This document shows, in pieces, positions 19,200-28,180 of a DNA stretch of 64,000 nucleotides. The translations under genes and the position numbers were made by a program. How positions within the stretch are numbered: position 1 is the stretch's first letter; each line of letters begins with the position of its first letter. Under the pieces are notes generated by a model. The model made no database searches. It was given only the letters and a program-made list of their open reading frames with translations, and was not told where the DNA came from. The stretch spans positions 2,728,001 to 2,792,000 of the forward strand of contig NZ_CP128185.1 in the NCBI RefSeq assembly GCF_030316135.1, read 5' to 3'. This DNA is from Aliiglaciecola sp. LCG003 (GTDB lineage: Bacteria; Pseudomonadota; Gammaproteobacteria; Enterobacterales; Alteromonadaceae).

Positions 19200-19676
19200 T
19201 TAATCAGCTTTATAGCTGTCGTGGCAGCCTTTACAACTTTTCAATACCGCGCCAATGTTAGCTTTAAAACTGTCAGTCTGCCCTTCTTCAGCTGAAACTC
19301 TCAAGGTTCGTGCCGCATCAGTTAAAGCGGTGATTTTTGTTTGAAAATCTGGATAGTCTTGCCAAATTTTAGCCAAAGCGTCTGTCTTTACATCAAACTT
19401 GCGGGTATCAACAGAAAAGTAATCATCCATCATTAAAGAAAGCTGTTCAATGCGTAACGCATTTTTTTCAATGGTCTGTGCATCCATTGGGATCGCTTCT
19501 TTAGCCATGGCTCCTAAAGCGCCTACATTGCTTCTGACTAACTGTAGCAACGCCTGTCTGAACTGCACAGCACTGGCCGCATGCTTGTCGGACTGAGCCG
19601 GTTCAACTGCATTAGCTAAATGTATCCCTGTTAATAAACTTAACGCTAGCAAAGCAGACTTGACGATTGGTCTCAT
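19200..19676 (-). CDS. Cytochrome c' (class II c-type cytochrome)
   Basis: Periplasmic four-helix-bundle heme protein. The 158-residue protein has a signal peptide ending near ANA (residue 23) and the single heme site CKGCH near the C-terminus, the hallmark of class II cytochromes c. The ATG is preceded by GAGGGA. The family binds NO/CO or serves as a small electron carrier. Which role applies here cannot be told from sequence. Confidence 0.88.
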   Translation of the reverse strand: MRPIVKSALLALSLLTGIHLANAVEPAQSDKHAASAVQFRQALLQLVRSNVGALGAMAKEAIPMDAQTIEKNALRIEQLSLMMDDYFSVDTRKFDVKTDALAKIWQDYPDFQTKITALTDAARTLRVSAEEGQTDSFKANIGAVLKSCKGCHDSYKAD

Positions 19677-19801
19677 ATGTTCCCTCTTTTATAATGTTGG
19701 AGCTGCTAAAAACAGCAATTTCGTATTGGTAGTTTATTGGTTCTGAATCTACCTTCTTAACCTAACAGTTGGCAATAAAAAATATCAATAGCAAGATAAT
19801 A

Positions 19802-19825
19802 AAAAAGCGCCAAAAGGCGCTTTTT
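19802..19825. terminator. Bidirectional terminator after dnaJ
   Basis: AAAAAGCGCC/GGCGCTTTTT, 10-bp perfect stem with an AAAA loop. T tracts arise on both strands. It ends the grpE-dnaK-dnaJ transcript 16 bp after the dnaJ stop. Confidence 0.9.
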
Positions 19826-19840
19826 ATATAATACTTTCAA

Positions 19841-20983
19841 TTAATTGGTTAGGTCATCGAAGAATTTCTTCACACCGTCGAAGAATCCTTGTTCTTTTGG
19901 ACGATATTTAGCTGCTTCGTCTCCTTTACCCATTGAAGTATCTAATTCTTCAAGCAACTCTTTCTGGCGAGACGTTAAATTAACTGGTGTTTCAACCACA
20001 ACCCGGCACATTAAGTCACCAACGCTACCACTACGGACTGATTTAACACCCTTACCGCGAAGTCTGAACATTTTGCCAGTTTGCGTTTCAGTTGTGATCT
20101 TAAGCTTAACCTTGCCATCTAGGGTAGGTACTTCGATGTCACCGCCTAACGCCGCCTTGGTAAAGCTCAATGGAACTTCACAATACAGGTTGTTTCCGTC
20201 ACGAGTGAATATACTATGTTCTTTAACGTGGACCTGAACATACAAATCACCTGCTGGCGCTCCGGCTTCACCCGCTTCACCCTCTCCGGTGAGACGAATA
20301 CGATCGCCGGTGTCTACACCCGCTGGTACTTTCACAGACAGGGTTTTAGTTTTTTCCTTACGTCCATGACCATGACACTCACGACAAGGATCTGCAATAA
20401 TTTTCCCACGTCCAGAACAGGTTGGGCAGGTTTGCTGCACGGCAAAGAAACCTTGGCGCATTTGCACCTGACCATTACCATGGCAGGTAGGACAGGTGGT
20501 GGGAGAACTGCCTTTCTTAGCACCAGAGCCGTCGCAACCATCACAAGCAACCAAGGTAGGCACGCGAATTTCTACATTCTTGCCCCTTACGGCTTCTTCA
20601 AGTGACAACTCAAGATTATATCGAAGGTCAGAGCCTTGACGAGCTCGAGATTGTCGACCTCCACGGCCACCCCCGCCAAAAATGTCACCAAAAACGTCGC
20701 CAAATATATCGCCAAAGTCAGCACCACCACCACCAAAGCCAGCGCCGCCTCGATTAGGATCAACACCAGCGTGACCATATTGATCATACGCTGCTCGCTT
20801 TTGGCCATCGGTAAGGATTTCGTGTGCTTCTTGGACTTCTTTAAATTTTTCTTCCATCGCTTTGTCACCCTTAGTTCTATCCGGGTGAAACTTCATCGCG
20901 AGGCGTTTATAAGCCTTTTTTATTTCACGCTCGTCAGCACTTTTGCTAACTCCAAGCACTTCATAATAGTCTCGCTTCGACAT
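19841..20983 (-). CDS. dnaJ: Chaperone DnaJ
   Basis: Hsp40 co-chaperone that delivers clients to DnaK and stimulates its ATPase. The 380-residue protein has a J domain with HPD at 33-35, a Gly/Phe-rich linker (about 75-115), and four CxxCxGxG zinc repeats beginning CDGCDGSG and ending [10 protein letters not shown]-terminal substrate-binding region follows. Last gene of the heat-shock operon; 142 bp with two hairpins separate it from dnaK. Confidence 0.98.
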   Translation of the reverse strand: MSKRDYYEVLGVSKSADEREIKKAYKRLAMKFHPDRTKGDKAMEEKFKEVQEAHEILTDGQKRAAYDQYGHAGVDPNRGGAGFGGGGADFGDIFGDVFGDIFGGGGRGGRQSRARQGSDLRYNLELSLEEAVRGKNVEIRVPTLVACDGCDGSGAKKGSSPTTCPTCHGNGQVQMRQGFFAVQQTCPTCSGRGKIIADPCRECHGHGRKEKTKTLSVKVPAGVDTGDRIRLTGEGEAGEAGAPAGDLYVQVHVKEHSIFTRDGNNLYCEVPLSFTKAALGGDIEVPTLDGKVKLKITTETQTGKMFRLRGKGVKSVRSGSVGDLMCRVVVETPVNLTSRQKELLEELDTSMGKGDEAAKYRPKEQGFFDGVKKFFDDLTN

Positions 20984-21056
20984 ACTGCTCGTTTATCCTA
21001 TATGATGCCAAACACGTTAAATAGTGTTTGAACTTGTCTAACCTAAAACGAATAAA

Positions 21057-21114
21057 GGGCGCAGTAAGAAATCTTGCTGCGCCCAGTTTGGATCAAAGCC
21101 TGAATGGTTCAGGC
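21057..21114 (-). other. Two hairpins in the dnaK-dnaJ gap
   Basis: Hairpin 1 (21057-21084) has stem GGGCGCAG/CTGCGCCC, extended inward by a wobble pair and AAG/CTT, with a 4-nt loop. Hairpin 2 (21098-21114) is GCCTGAA/TTCAGGC with a 3-nt loop. The minus strand after hairpin 1 reads TTTATTC, so it could partly terminate or protect the dnaK mRNA and lower dnaJ expression. Confidence 0.55.
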
Positions 21115-21125
21115 CAAGACAACAA

Positions 21126-23051
21126 TTACTTTTTGTCGTCTTTTACTTCTTCAAACTCAGCGTCAACCACGTCATCATCTTGTGAAGACTGTTTCGCATC
21201 AGGCTGTTCTGCACCAGCAGCACCTTCAGCGCCCGCTTTCGCTTGAGCTATTTCCATCAATTTAGCAGAAGCTTGAATCAACTCTTGAGTCTTGCCTTCG
21301 ATTTCCGCTTTGTCTTCGTTTTTAACCGCAGTCTCAAGGGCTTCAATAGCCGCTTCGATTGTAGCTTTATCGTCAGCAGGCAATGCATCACCCGCTTCTT
21401 CGATTTGCTTTCTGGTACCGTGGATCATACCGTCAGCCTGGTTGCGAGTCTGAACCATTTCTTCAAACTTAGCGTCAGCATCTTTATTAGCTTCTGCATC
21501 TGCTACCATTTTTTCGATTTCTGCTTCACTCAAACCAGAAGACGCTTGGATAGTTATCTTCTGCTCTTTACCTGTGTCCTTATCTTTAGCGGAAACATGT
21601 AAAATACCATCAGCATCAATATCGAAGGTGACTTCGATTTGAGGCGCACCGCGTTGAGCAGCACGGATCCCTTCAAGATTAAATTGACCTAAAGACTTAT
21701 TACCTGCGGCTTGCTTACGCTCGCCTTGTAACACATGAACTGTTACTGCAGATTGGTTATCTTCCGCCGTAGAGAAGGTTTGTGATTTTTTAGTTGGGAT
21801 GGTTGAGTTTTTCTCAATCAACGCCGTCATCACACCGCCCATAGTCTCGATACCAAGAGACAAAGGAGTAACATCTAGTAGAAGTACGTCTGTAACGTCA
21901 CCGGCTAGAACACCACCTTGAATCGCAGCACCTGCTGCAACGGCTTCATCAGCATTCACGTCTTTACGTGGCTCTTTTCCAAAGAATTCAGTTACATACT
22001 TCTGAACCAATGGCATACGTGTTTGACCACCCACTAGAATGATGTCATTTATATCGCTAACTGAAAGGTTTGCATCAGATAACGCTTGCTTAACTGGGTC
22101 AAGAGTTTGCTTAACCATATCTTCAACCAATGACTCTAGTTTGGCACGGGTAACTTTAATCGTTAAGTGCTTAGGACCAGATGCATCAGCTGTTATATAC
22201 GGTAAGTTAACTTCTGTTTGTTGTGCAGAAGACAATTCAATTTTAGCCTTCTCACCCGCTTCTTTTAGGCGTTGCATAGCCAAGGGATCTTTACGTAAAT
22301 CTACACCTTGGTCTTTCTTGAATTCGGCAACTAAGTAATTAATTACGCGGTTATCGAAATCTTCACCACCTAAGTGTGTGTCACCGTTGGTCGCAAGTAC
22401 TTCAAATGTGTGCTCGCCTTCAACTTCATCAATTTCAATAATTGAAATATCGAACGTACCACCACCTAAGTCATATACAGCAACAACGTTGTCGCCTTTC
22501 TTCTTGTCCATGCCATAAGCAAGGGCTGCAGCAGTTGGTTCGTTAATGATACGTTTAACATCCAAGCCTGCAATTTTACCTGCATCTTTAGTGGCTTGAC
22601 GCTGTGAATCATTAAAGTAAGCCGGTACGGTGATGACCGCTTCAGTTACTTTTTCACCTAAGTAATCTTCTGCCGTTTTTTTCATTTTCTTTAACACTTC
22701 AGCAGAGATTTGTGGCGGAGCCATCTTCTCGCCTTTCACTTCAACCCACGCATCACCGTTGTCAGCTTTAACAATGCTGAAAGGCATGATGTCGATATCA
22801 CGTTGAACTTCTTTATCTTCCCAACGGCGACCAATTAAACGCTTAATCGCATATAGGGTATTTTGTGGGTTAGTAACCGCCTGACGTTTAGCTGGCGCAC
22901 CAACTAAAATCTCACCGTCATTGCTGTATGCAATGATGGAAGGTGTTGTACGATCACCCTCTGCGTTTTCTAATACTTTAACTTTGTCGCCTTCTAACAC
23001 AGCAACACATGAATTGGTTGTACCTAAATCTATGCCAATGATCTTACCCAT
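21126..23051 (-). CDS. dnaK: Chaperone DnaK (Hsp70)
   Basis: ATP-dependent chaperone of 641 residues. The N-terminal actin-like ATPase contains [27 protein letters not shown] and [12 protein letters not shown]. The substrate domain and helical lid are followed by the acidic tail ending EEVKDDKK that binds co-chaperones. ATG start with GGAG upstream. It lies 105 bp after grpE, with its own candidate sigma-32 promoter in the gap. Confidence 0.99.
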   Translation of the reverse strand: MGKIIGIDLGTTNSCVAVLEGDKVKVLENAEGDRTTPSIIAYSNDGEILVGAPAKRQAVTNPQNTLYAIKRLIGRRWEDKEVQRDIDIMPFSIVKADNGDAWVEVKGEKMAPPQISAEVLKKMKKTAEDYLGEKVTEAVITVPAYFNDSQRQATKDAGKIAGLDVKRIINEPTAAALAYGMDKKKGDNVVAVYDLGGGTFDISIIEIDEVEGEHTFEVLATNGDTHLGGEDFDNRVINYLVAEFKKDQGVDLRKDPLAMQRLKEAGEKAKIELSSAQQTEVNLPYITADASGPKHLTIKVTRAKLESLVEDMVKQTLDPVKQALSDANLSVSDINDIILVGGQTRMPLVQKYVTEFFGKEPRKDVNADEAVAAGAAIQGGVLAGDVTDVLLLDVTPLSLGIETMGGVMTALIEKNSTIPTKKSQTFSTAEDNQSAVTVHVLQGERKQAAGNKSLGQFNLEGIRAAQRGAPQIEVTFDIDADGILHVSAKDKDTGKEQKITIQASSGLSEAEIEKMVADAEANKDADAKFEEMVQTRNQADGMIHGTRKQIEEAGDALPADDKATIEAAIEALETAVKNEDKAEIEGKTQELIQASAKLMEIAQAKAGAEGAAGAEQPDAKQSSQDDDVVDAEFEEVKDDKK

Positions 23052-23094
23052 TAGTCTATCTCCATAAAAACTGTAATTCTAAAGTCTGTACCTT

Positions 23095-23122
23095 TTGTGG
23101 GGTTATTCTGAATTTTTTCAAT
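23095..23122 (-). promoter_or_regulatory. Candidate sigma-32 promoter for dnaK
   Basis: On the minus strand ATTGAAA (23122-23116) is followed after 13 nt by CCCCACAA (23102-23095), against the consensus CTTGAAA-N13-CCCCATNT. It lies in the grpE-dnaK gap, about 45 bp before the dnaK start, and would boost dnaK over grpE on heat shock. Confidence 0.5.
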
Positions 23123-23156
23123 GTTTTTTATGAAAAAAAAAACCCAAAAATGCAAT

Positions 23157-23771
23157 TTAAGCTTCGATATCTACGCCGCCTTCAGAGGCTCTAGATACCA
23201 TGACCATTGCGGGACGCAATAATCTGCCATTAATTTCGTAACCTTTTTGCATCACAGCCAACACAGTGTTAGCTGGCACATCAGCACTTTCTTGCATCGA
23301 CATGGCTTGATGCTTTTCTGGATTAAATGCTTCACCTTGAGGGTCAATCACATTAAGTCCAAATTTTTCAATGGTAGAGATAAATGACTTGAGCGTAATA
23401 TCTACCCCTTCCATCATCGGTTTTAATGATTCATTTTCATGATCAGCGAGCTGTACAGCACGCTCTAAATTATCTGCCACTGGCAACAATTCGGCGGCAA
23501 AACGTTCCAAGGCAAATTTACGTGCTTTTTCCACTTCGGTTTCAGCTCGTCTGCGTGCATTTTCCATTTCCGCTTTAGCACGTAATACTGAATCACGCTG
23601 CTCAGATACTGTTGCTTCTGCCTTGGCTAGTGCAGCTTGTAACTCTGAAATGGTTTGCTGCTCTGCTGACAATGATTGCTGTTCCGCTGGAACTTCGTTG
23701 CTATCATCAACAGCCGAATGTTCTTGCTGCTCATGCTCGTTTAAATCTTGGGGCTGCTGATCTTTATTCAT
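23157..23771 (-). CDS. grpE: Nucleotide exchange factor GrpE
   Basis: Dimeric exchange factor that releases ADP from DnaK. A disordered, Gln/Glu-rich N-terminus is followed by a long coiled coil (about 40-120) and a C-terminal beta domain including the motif [21 protein letters not shown]. The start is set at ATG 23771 because GGAG lies just upstream; ATG 23783 would add four residues without a good ribosome site. First gene of the heat-shock operon. Confidence 0.97.
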   Translation of the reverse strand: MNKDQQPQDLNEHEQQEHSAVDDSNEVPAEQQSLSAEQQTISELQAALAKAEATVSEQRDSVLRAKAEMENARRRAETEVEKARKFALERFAAELLPVADNLERAVQLADHENESLKPMMEGVDITLKSFISTIEKFGLNVIDPQGEAFNPEKHQAMSMQESADVPANTVLAVMQKGYEINGRLLRPAMVMVSRASEGGVDIEA

Positions 23772-23832
23772 GCCTGACTCCATCGCTTTGATTTTTACTC
23801 TAAAATTGTAATTTGAATCTGATTGAGCCTAT

Positions 23833-23860
23833 AGATGGGGTTGCTTTAATGGGCTTCAAG
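23833..23860 (-). promoter_or_regulatory. Sigma-32 heat-shock promoter of grpE-dnaK-dnaJ
   Basis: On the minus strand CCCTTGAAG (its CTTGAAG at 23860-23854) is followed by a 13-nt spacer and CCCCATCT (23840-23833). This is close to the full RpoH consensus CCCTTGAAA-N13-CCCCATNT. Transcription would start about 50 nt before the grpE ATG. Confidence 0.9.
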
Positions 23861-23988
23861 GGTAAAAACCCCAGTTTTTTTATTGAATTACATTTTTTTT
23901 TAATTAGATGTTTAATTCTGCCGCTTTCATAATCTGACTTGTCTAGGTAAAGTGGTGAAATTGTTGATTATTTTATGCTGTATTGTAA

Positions 23989-26900
23989 ATGTTTAGCGTT
24001 GCAACCATCTCGACCGTGGTGTTTTGTTATTTATTGCTGTTGTTTTTAGTTGGCTTCATTGGCGACAAATTGTTGGACCGAAAAAAACAGCATCCACTAA
24101 TCTATGGCTTAGCCATGGGCGTCCATTGCACTTCTTGGGCTTTTTTCGGTACTTCAACCCAAGCAACACTATACGGTTGGGCGTTTGTTCCTACCTATTT
24201 AGGTGTTATTTTTGTGATGTTATTTGGCTTTACCGCGCTGAAAAAAATTGCCTTAATATGCCAGCAAAACAACGTCAGTTCACTGGCTGACTTTGTGGGA
24301 TTGCAGTATCGTCAATCTCATATGCTGGCTGCTATTGTCACTTTATTATGTTTCATTGGGGTCGTACCCTATATTGCCTTGCAGCTTGATTCAGTCACCC
24401 ACAATATCACTTTAATCTCCGCCGCAGCCCCTGATTTATCTTCTGATATAGGTTTGTATGTTACGGCTTTGCTGGCCATCCTTGCCATCTTGTTTGGTGC
24501 CCGTACATTTGATCTCATCGACAAAAAACCGGGACTGATGTTAACCGTAGCCTTTGCATCCTTGCTAAAACTTGTTGCTCTGCTGTGCGTTGGCCTGTTT
24601 GTCTGCTACGGATTGTTCGATGGTATATTTGATTTGATGGGCCAAGCACAAAACTCCCCCAACGCTAGACAAGTGATAGAAGCGGATCCGGCAATCTGGG
24701 TGTTTATCAGTCATATTTTACTTGGTATTTGTGCGATGTTTTGTTTGCCCCGTCAGTTTCATGTCAACTTTGTTGAGAATAAAGGAGAACAAGAATTAGT
24801 GACTGCTCGGTGGTTATTTCCGTTATATTTATTGGGTATGACGCTGTTTGTATTGCCAATTGCTTTGGCGGGTCAGATTTTGCTCAATCCAGAGACCATT
24901 AGCACCGATAGCTATGCACTAGCCTTACCACTAATGGCCAAGCAAAAAATCGCAACCCTAATCAGCTTTGTGGGCGGGTTAGCCGCTGCGACCAGCATGG
25001 TAATTGTTGCCACCCTTGCCGTTGGCATCATGATCTCTAACAACCTTATTACGCCCATATGGATCAAGTTCAAGCTAATTAATCAGCAACAAAACGACCT
25101 TACACCAGGAGTAATATTATTTATTCGTCGTCTGGCCATAGCCTCAGTACTATTCATCGCATATCTATATCATCGTGATGTCAGTTCGGGCTCACCACTG
25201 GTCAATAGTGGCATCATCTCTATTGCCCTACTCTCACAAATCATGCCGATGATTATCTTCGGATTATATTGGCAAAAATCTAATCGCTTAGCCGCCTTGT
25301 CAGGTCTGATTGTCGGCGCACTATGTTGGTTTTATTGGTTACTGTGGCCAAGTATTACCGGCAGTTATTATTTTGATCCTATGCCAACCGATCTGGAGCT
25401 TGGCAGAGGCTTTATGCTAAGTGTATTCGCCAATACCCTGTGTTACGTGCTAGTAACTTTACTCATCCCTAATCGAAAGTTAACTCACAGCACAGCCGAT
25501 GATACGTCAGAAGAGAGCCCGGTCCGTCAAGTTATCAAGTTGAATAGACTATTAGCACTAACTCAAAATGTATTAAATCATCATGAACAAGACGAACTTG
25601 CTACATTCTCACAACGACATTCTAGAGATGGCTATGCAAGCCCACTATTGTTGGAGCGGGTGGAAAGCATTCTTTCAGGTAAAATTGGCGGCGCTAGTGC
25701 TCGCATCCTTATCTCAGCCATATCAGAAAAAGACCAGGTATCCTTACCTGAGTTATTTGAATGGATGGAACAGGCCACTCAGACCTTTCAATTTAATCAT
25801 GAGATATTGCAATCCAGTGTCCAGCATATACAACAAGGGATCAGCGTAATAGACCCTGATTTGAAATTAATTGCGTGGAATCAGCGTTATGTGGAGCTTT
25901 TTGATTATCCTGACAACTTCATCAAAGCTGGATTATCCATGCAGGAATTACTCGAATTTAACGCTAAGCGGGGCTTGTTCGGCCACAGTGATGACGCGCA
26001 ACAAGAGATAGCCAAACGCATTGAGTACATTCGACAAGGCAGCCGATACAAATACGTTCGTAAACAACCTGGCGGTCAAGTCATAGAACTTAATGGTAGT
26101 CCACTACCAGGCGGTGGGTTCGTTACTACTTATAGTGATATAACCGAGTATATTGAAATACAACAACAACTTGAACAGGCAAAAACACAATTAGAATTGC
26201 GGGTAGCAAAACGTACTGAAGAGCTAAAAAATTCCAATCAGGCCCTGACGATAGCCAAACATCAGGCTGAACTAGCAAACGACAGTAAAACCAAATTTTT
26301 AGCCGCTGCGGGACATGATTTGATGCAGCCGTTTAATGCCGCAAGTTTATTTGGCGAGCTAATCAATCAAAAATCCTCTGAGCCAGAGATCCGTTTATTA
26401 AGTCAGTCTTTGAAAGATTCCCTTAACAACGCCGAGGAATTATTGTCTTTATTGTTAGACATGACAAAATTAGAATCTGGAATTTTAGTCCCTCACATCC
26501 AGCCATTTGCAATTACCGAAATCCTCGATCCGCTGGCCAATGAGTTTGCCATGATTGCCCAGCAAAAAGGTCTAGAATTTCATTACGTACGCAGCTCCTT
26601 ATGGATCCGCTCCGATAAAAAGTTACTGCGCAGAGTCATCCAAAACTTACTCTCAAATGCGGTGCGCTATACCGCCAAGGGTCGCATAGTTTTGGGCTGT
26701 AAACGCAATCAGCACAGTTTGCAAATTCGTGTATTAGATACCGGATCAGGAATTTCCGTTGACGAGCAACAATGCATTTTTGAAGAGTTTAGACAACTCA
26801 ATCATACCCAGCAACAGCAAGGCTTAGGATTGGGGTTAACCATAGTGGACAAGATTTCTAGTCTATTAAAACACCCTGTAAAGCTGCTGTCAGAACCAGG

Positions 26901-27360
26901 AAAAGGCAGTCAATTTAGTGTTGCAGTCAATATTTGCCAGAGTAAGTTAGCCCCGGCCAACCAACCGCCAACTCAAGAACTTAAGACAGCTATCTTAAAG
27001 GGCAAGACAGTGTTATTGGTCGAAAATGACGTTCAAACCCGCACTGCTGTGAAACAATTATTGACTAGTTGGGAGGCAACTGTGGTCAGCATAGAGACCA
27101 TTGAGCAGGTCGCTGATCTCAAACAACCTGTCGACTTAATGTTGTTAGACTATCATTTGGATGATGGCCTAACTGGCATTGAAATGAGTCATGCCATCCG
27201 TGCTCATTTTAATATCAAGCTACCTGGAATTTTAAATTCAGCCGAACGCAGTGAAGAAATGCGTTCTTGTTCCCTTGACGCGGGATTGTTGTTTTTGCCC
27301 AAACCTCTCAAAAGTGCAGCTCTTAAACGTATGCTGCGTCAGGCCAAGTTAACCGCTTAG
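23989..27360 (+). CDS. SSS-transporter/hybrid histidine kinase fusion (CrbS-like)
   Basis: 1123-residue membrane sensor. The N-terminal ~480 residues form a sodium:solute symporter (PutP/SLC5-like) domain of about 13 helices. A STAC-type linker follows near 510-590 (LLERVESILSGKIGGASARILISA falls in it). Next come a PAS domain (about 600-720), a coiled coil, a HisKA domain with phospho-acceptor H776 in AAGHDLMQP, an ATPase domain (NLLSNAVRYT, DTGSGI, GLGLGLTIV) and a C-terminal receiver with D1054. This layout is that of CrbS, which with the LuxR-type CrbR controls acetate use in Vibrio and Pseudomonas. The convergent neighbour is a LuxR-type regulator, supporting a two-gene system. The ligand here is unknown. 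Confidence 0.85.
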   Translation: MFSVATISTVVFCYLLLLFLVGFIGDKLLDRKKQHPLIYGLAMGVHCTSWAFFGTSTQATLYGWAFVPTYLGVIFVMLFGFTALKKIALICQQNNVSSLADFVGLQYRQSHMLAAIVTLLCFIGVVPYIALQLDSVTHNITLISAAAPDLSSDIGLYVTALLAILAILFGARTFDLIDKKPGLMLTVAFASLLKLVALLCVGLFVCYGLFDGIFDLMGQAQNSPNARQVIEADPAIWVFISHILLGICAMFCLPRQFHVNFVENKGEQELVTARWLFPLYLLGMTLFVLPIALAGQILLNPETISTDSYALALPLMAKQKIATLISFVGGLAAATSMVIVATLAVGIMISNNLITPIWIKFKLINQQQNDLTPGVILFIRRLAIASVLFIAYLYHRDVSSGSPLVNSGIISIALLSQIMPMIIFGLYWQKSNRLAALSGLIVGALCWFYWLLWPSITGSYYFDPMPTDLELGRGFMLSVFANTLCYVLVTLLIPNRKLTHSTADDTSEESPVRQVIKLNRLLALTQNVLNHHEQDELATFSQRHSRDGYASPLLLERVESILSGKIGGASARILISAISEKDQVSLPELFEWMEQATQTFQFNHEILQSSVQHIQQGISVIDPDLKLIAWNQRYVELFDYPDNFIKAGLSMQELLEFNAKRGLFGHSDDAQQEIAKRIEYIRQGSRYKYVRKQPGGQVIELNGSPLPGGGFVTTYSDITEYIEIQQQLEQAKTQLELRVAKRTEELKNSNQALTIAKHQAELANDSKTKFLAAAGHDLMQPFNAASLFGELINQKSSEPEIRLLSQSLKDSLNNAEELLSLLLDMTKLESGILVPHIQPFAITEILDPLANEFAMIAQQKGLEFHYVRSSLWIRSDKKLLRRVIQNLLSNAVRYTAKGRIVLGCKRNQHSLQIRVLDTGSGISVDEQQCIFEEFRQLNHTQQQQGLGLGLTIVDKISSLLKHPVKLLSEPGKGSQFSVAVNICQSKLAPANQPPTQELKTAILKGKTVLLVENDVQTRTAVKQLLTSWEATVVSIETIEQVADLKQPVDLMLLDYHLDDGLTGIEMSHAIRAHFNIKLPGILNSAERSEEMRSCSLDAGLLFLPKPLKSAALKRMLRQAKLTA

Positions 27361-27436
27361 GGCGACTATTAACCTATTAGATGAGCAGCCATTTTCACTA
27401 TATCCTGTCTGAACCGATTCTACTGTGCAAATCAGC

Positions 27437-28072
27437 TTACTGCATGATTTGCTTGAAAAGCACGCCTGCTTGAGTGCGGTTGTTCAACTTAAGTTTCTTC
27501 AAAATGGCTGAACCATGTTGTTTAATAGTGGTTTCTTTTATACCTAGTTCGTAAGCAATTTGTTTATTTAATAAACCATCAGCCATCATTTTCAGCACAA
27601 TAAACTGCTGAGGAGTGAGTTGTTCTAAGTGACGGGCAAATGATGATTGTTCATCAGGTAGCGCCTGCTCAACCTCGTCAATAAGATGAGCTGGCAACCA
27701 TTGGCCACCATCAAGCACTTGCTCGATTGCTTCGGCGATTTGCTCTAATGTGCTTGATTTTGGAACAAAGCCACTTGCGCCAAGATTAATCGCGCGCTGG
27801 ATAATTTGAGCTTGCTCCTCTGCCGATACTATAACTACCAGTACATCCGGATGCCTGAGCCGTATCTGGCTCAGGCCAAACAGACCATCATTACCTGGCA
27901 TATTTAAATCCAGAAAAACCAATTCAATTTCCGGATCTTTGACTAAACAATCCAAGGTTTCCTGCAAACTAGCAGCTTCAGCAATATTTTTATCTAATAG
28001 TGCACAGACTGCTTGCTTTAAGGCAACGCGAAAAAGAGGATGGTCATCTGCAATTAATGCTTTTACATTCAT
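27437..28072 (-). CDS. LuxR/NarL-type response regulator (CrbR-like)
   Basis: 211-residue response regulator: N-terminal receiver with phospho-acceptor Asp in VFLDLNMPGNDG, and a C-terminal LuxR-type helix-turn-helix (LTPQQFIVLKMMADGLLNKQIAYELG..KETTIKQH). ATG start. It is convergent with the SSS-kinase gene, with 76 bp between stops, and lies next to the polyester locus. Partner choice is inferred from adjacency and the known CrbS/CrbR pairing. Confidence 0.88.
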   Translation of the reverse strand: MNVKALIADDHPLFRVALKQAVCALLDKNIAEAASLQETLDCLVKDPEIELVFLDLNMPGNDGLFGLSQIRLRHPDVLVVIVSAEEQAQIIQRAINLGASGFVPKSSTLEQIAEAIEQVLDGGQWLPAHLIDEVEQALPDEQSSFARHLEQLTPQQFIVLKMMADGLLNKQIAYELGIKETTIKQHGSAILKKLKLNNRTQAGVLFKQIMQ

Positions 28073-28137
28073 AGAGTGTATTCAGTTACTTACCTTTGGA
28101 GAGAGCCGCTATATTAAGAGCCCCTCAACAGAATAGC

Positions 28138-28162
28138 AAAAAAAAGGGCGGCAAAGCCGCCC
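28138..28162 (-). terminator. Terminator of the TonB-dependent receptor gene
   Basis: GGGCGGC/GCCGCCC stem with a 3-nt loop and, on the minus strand, a run of eight T. It starts 19 bp after the receptor stop. Confidence 0.92.
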
Positions 28163-28180
28163 AAACAACACACAAAAAAG

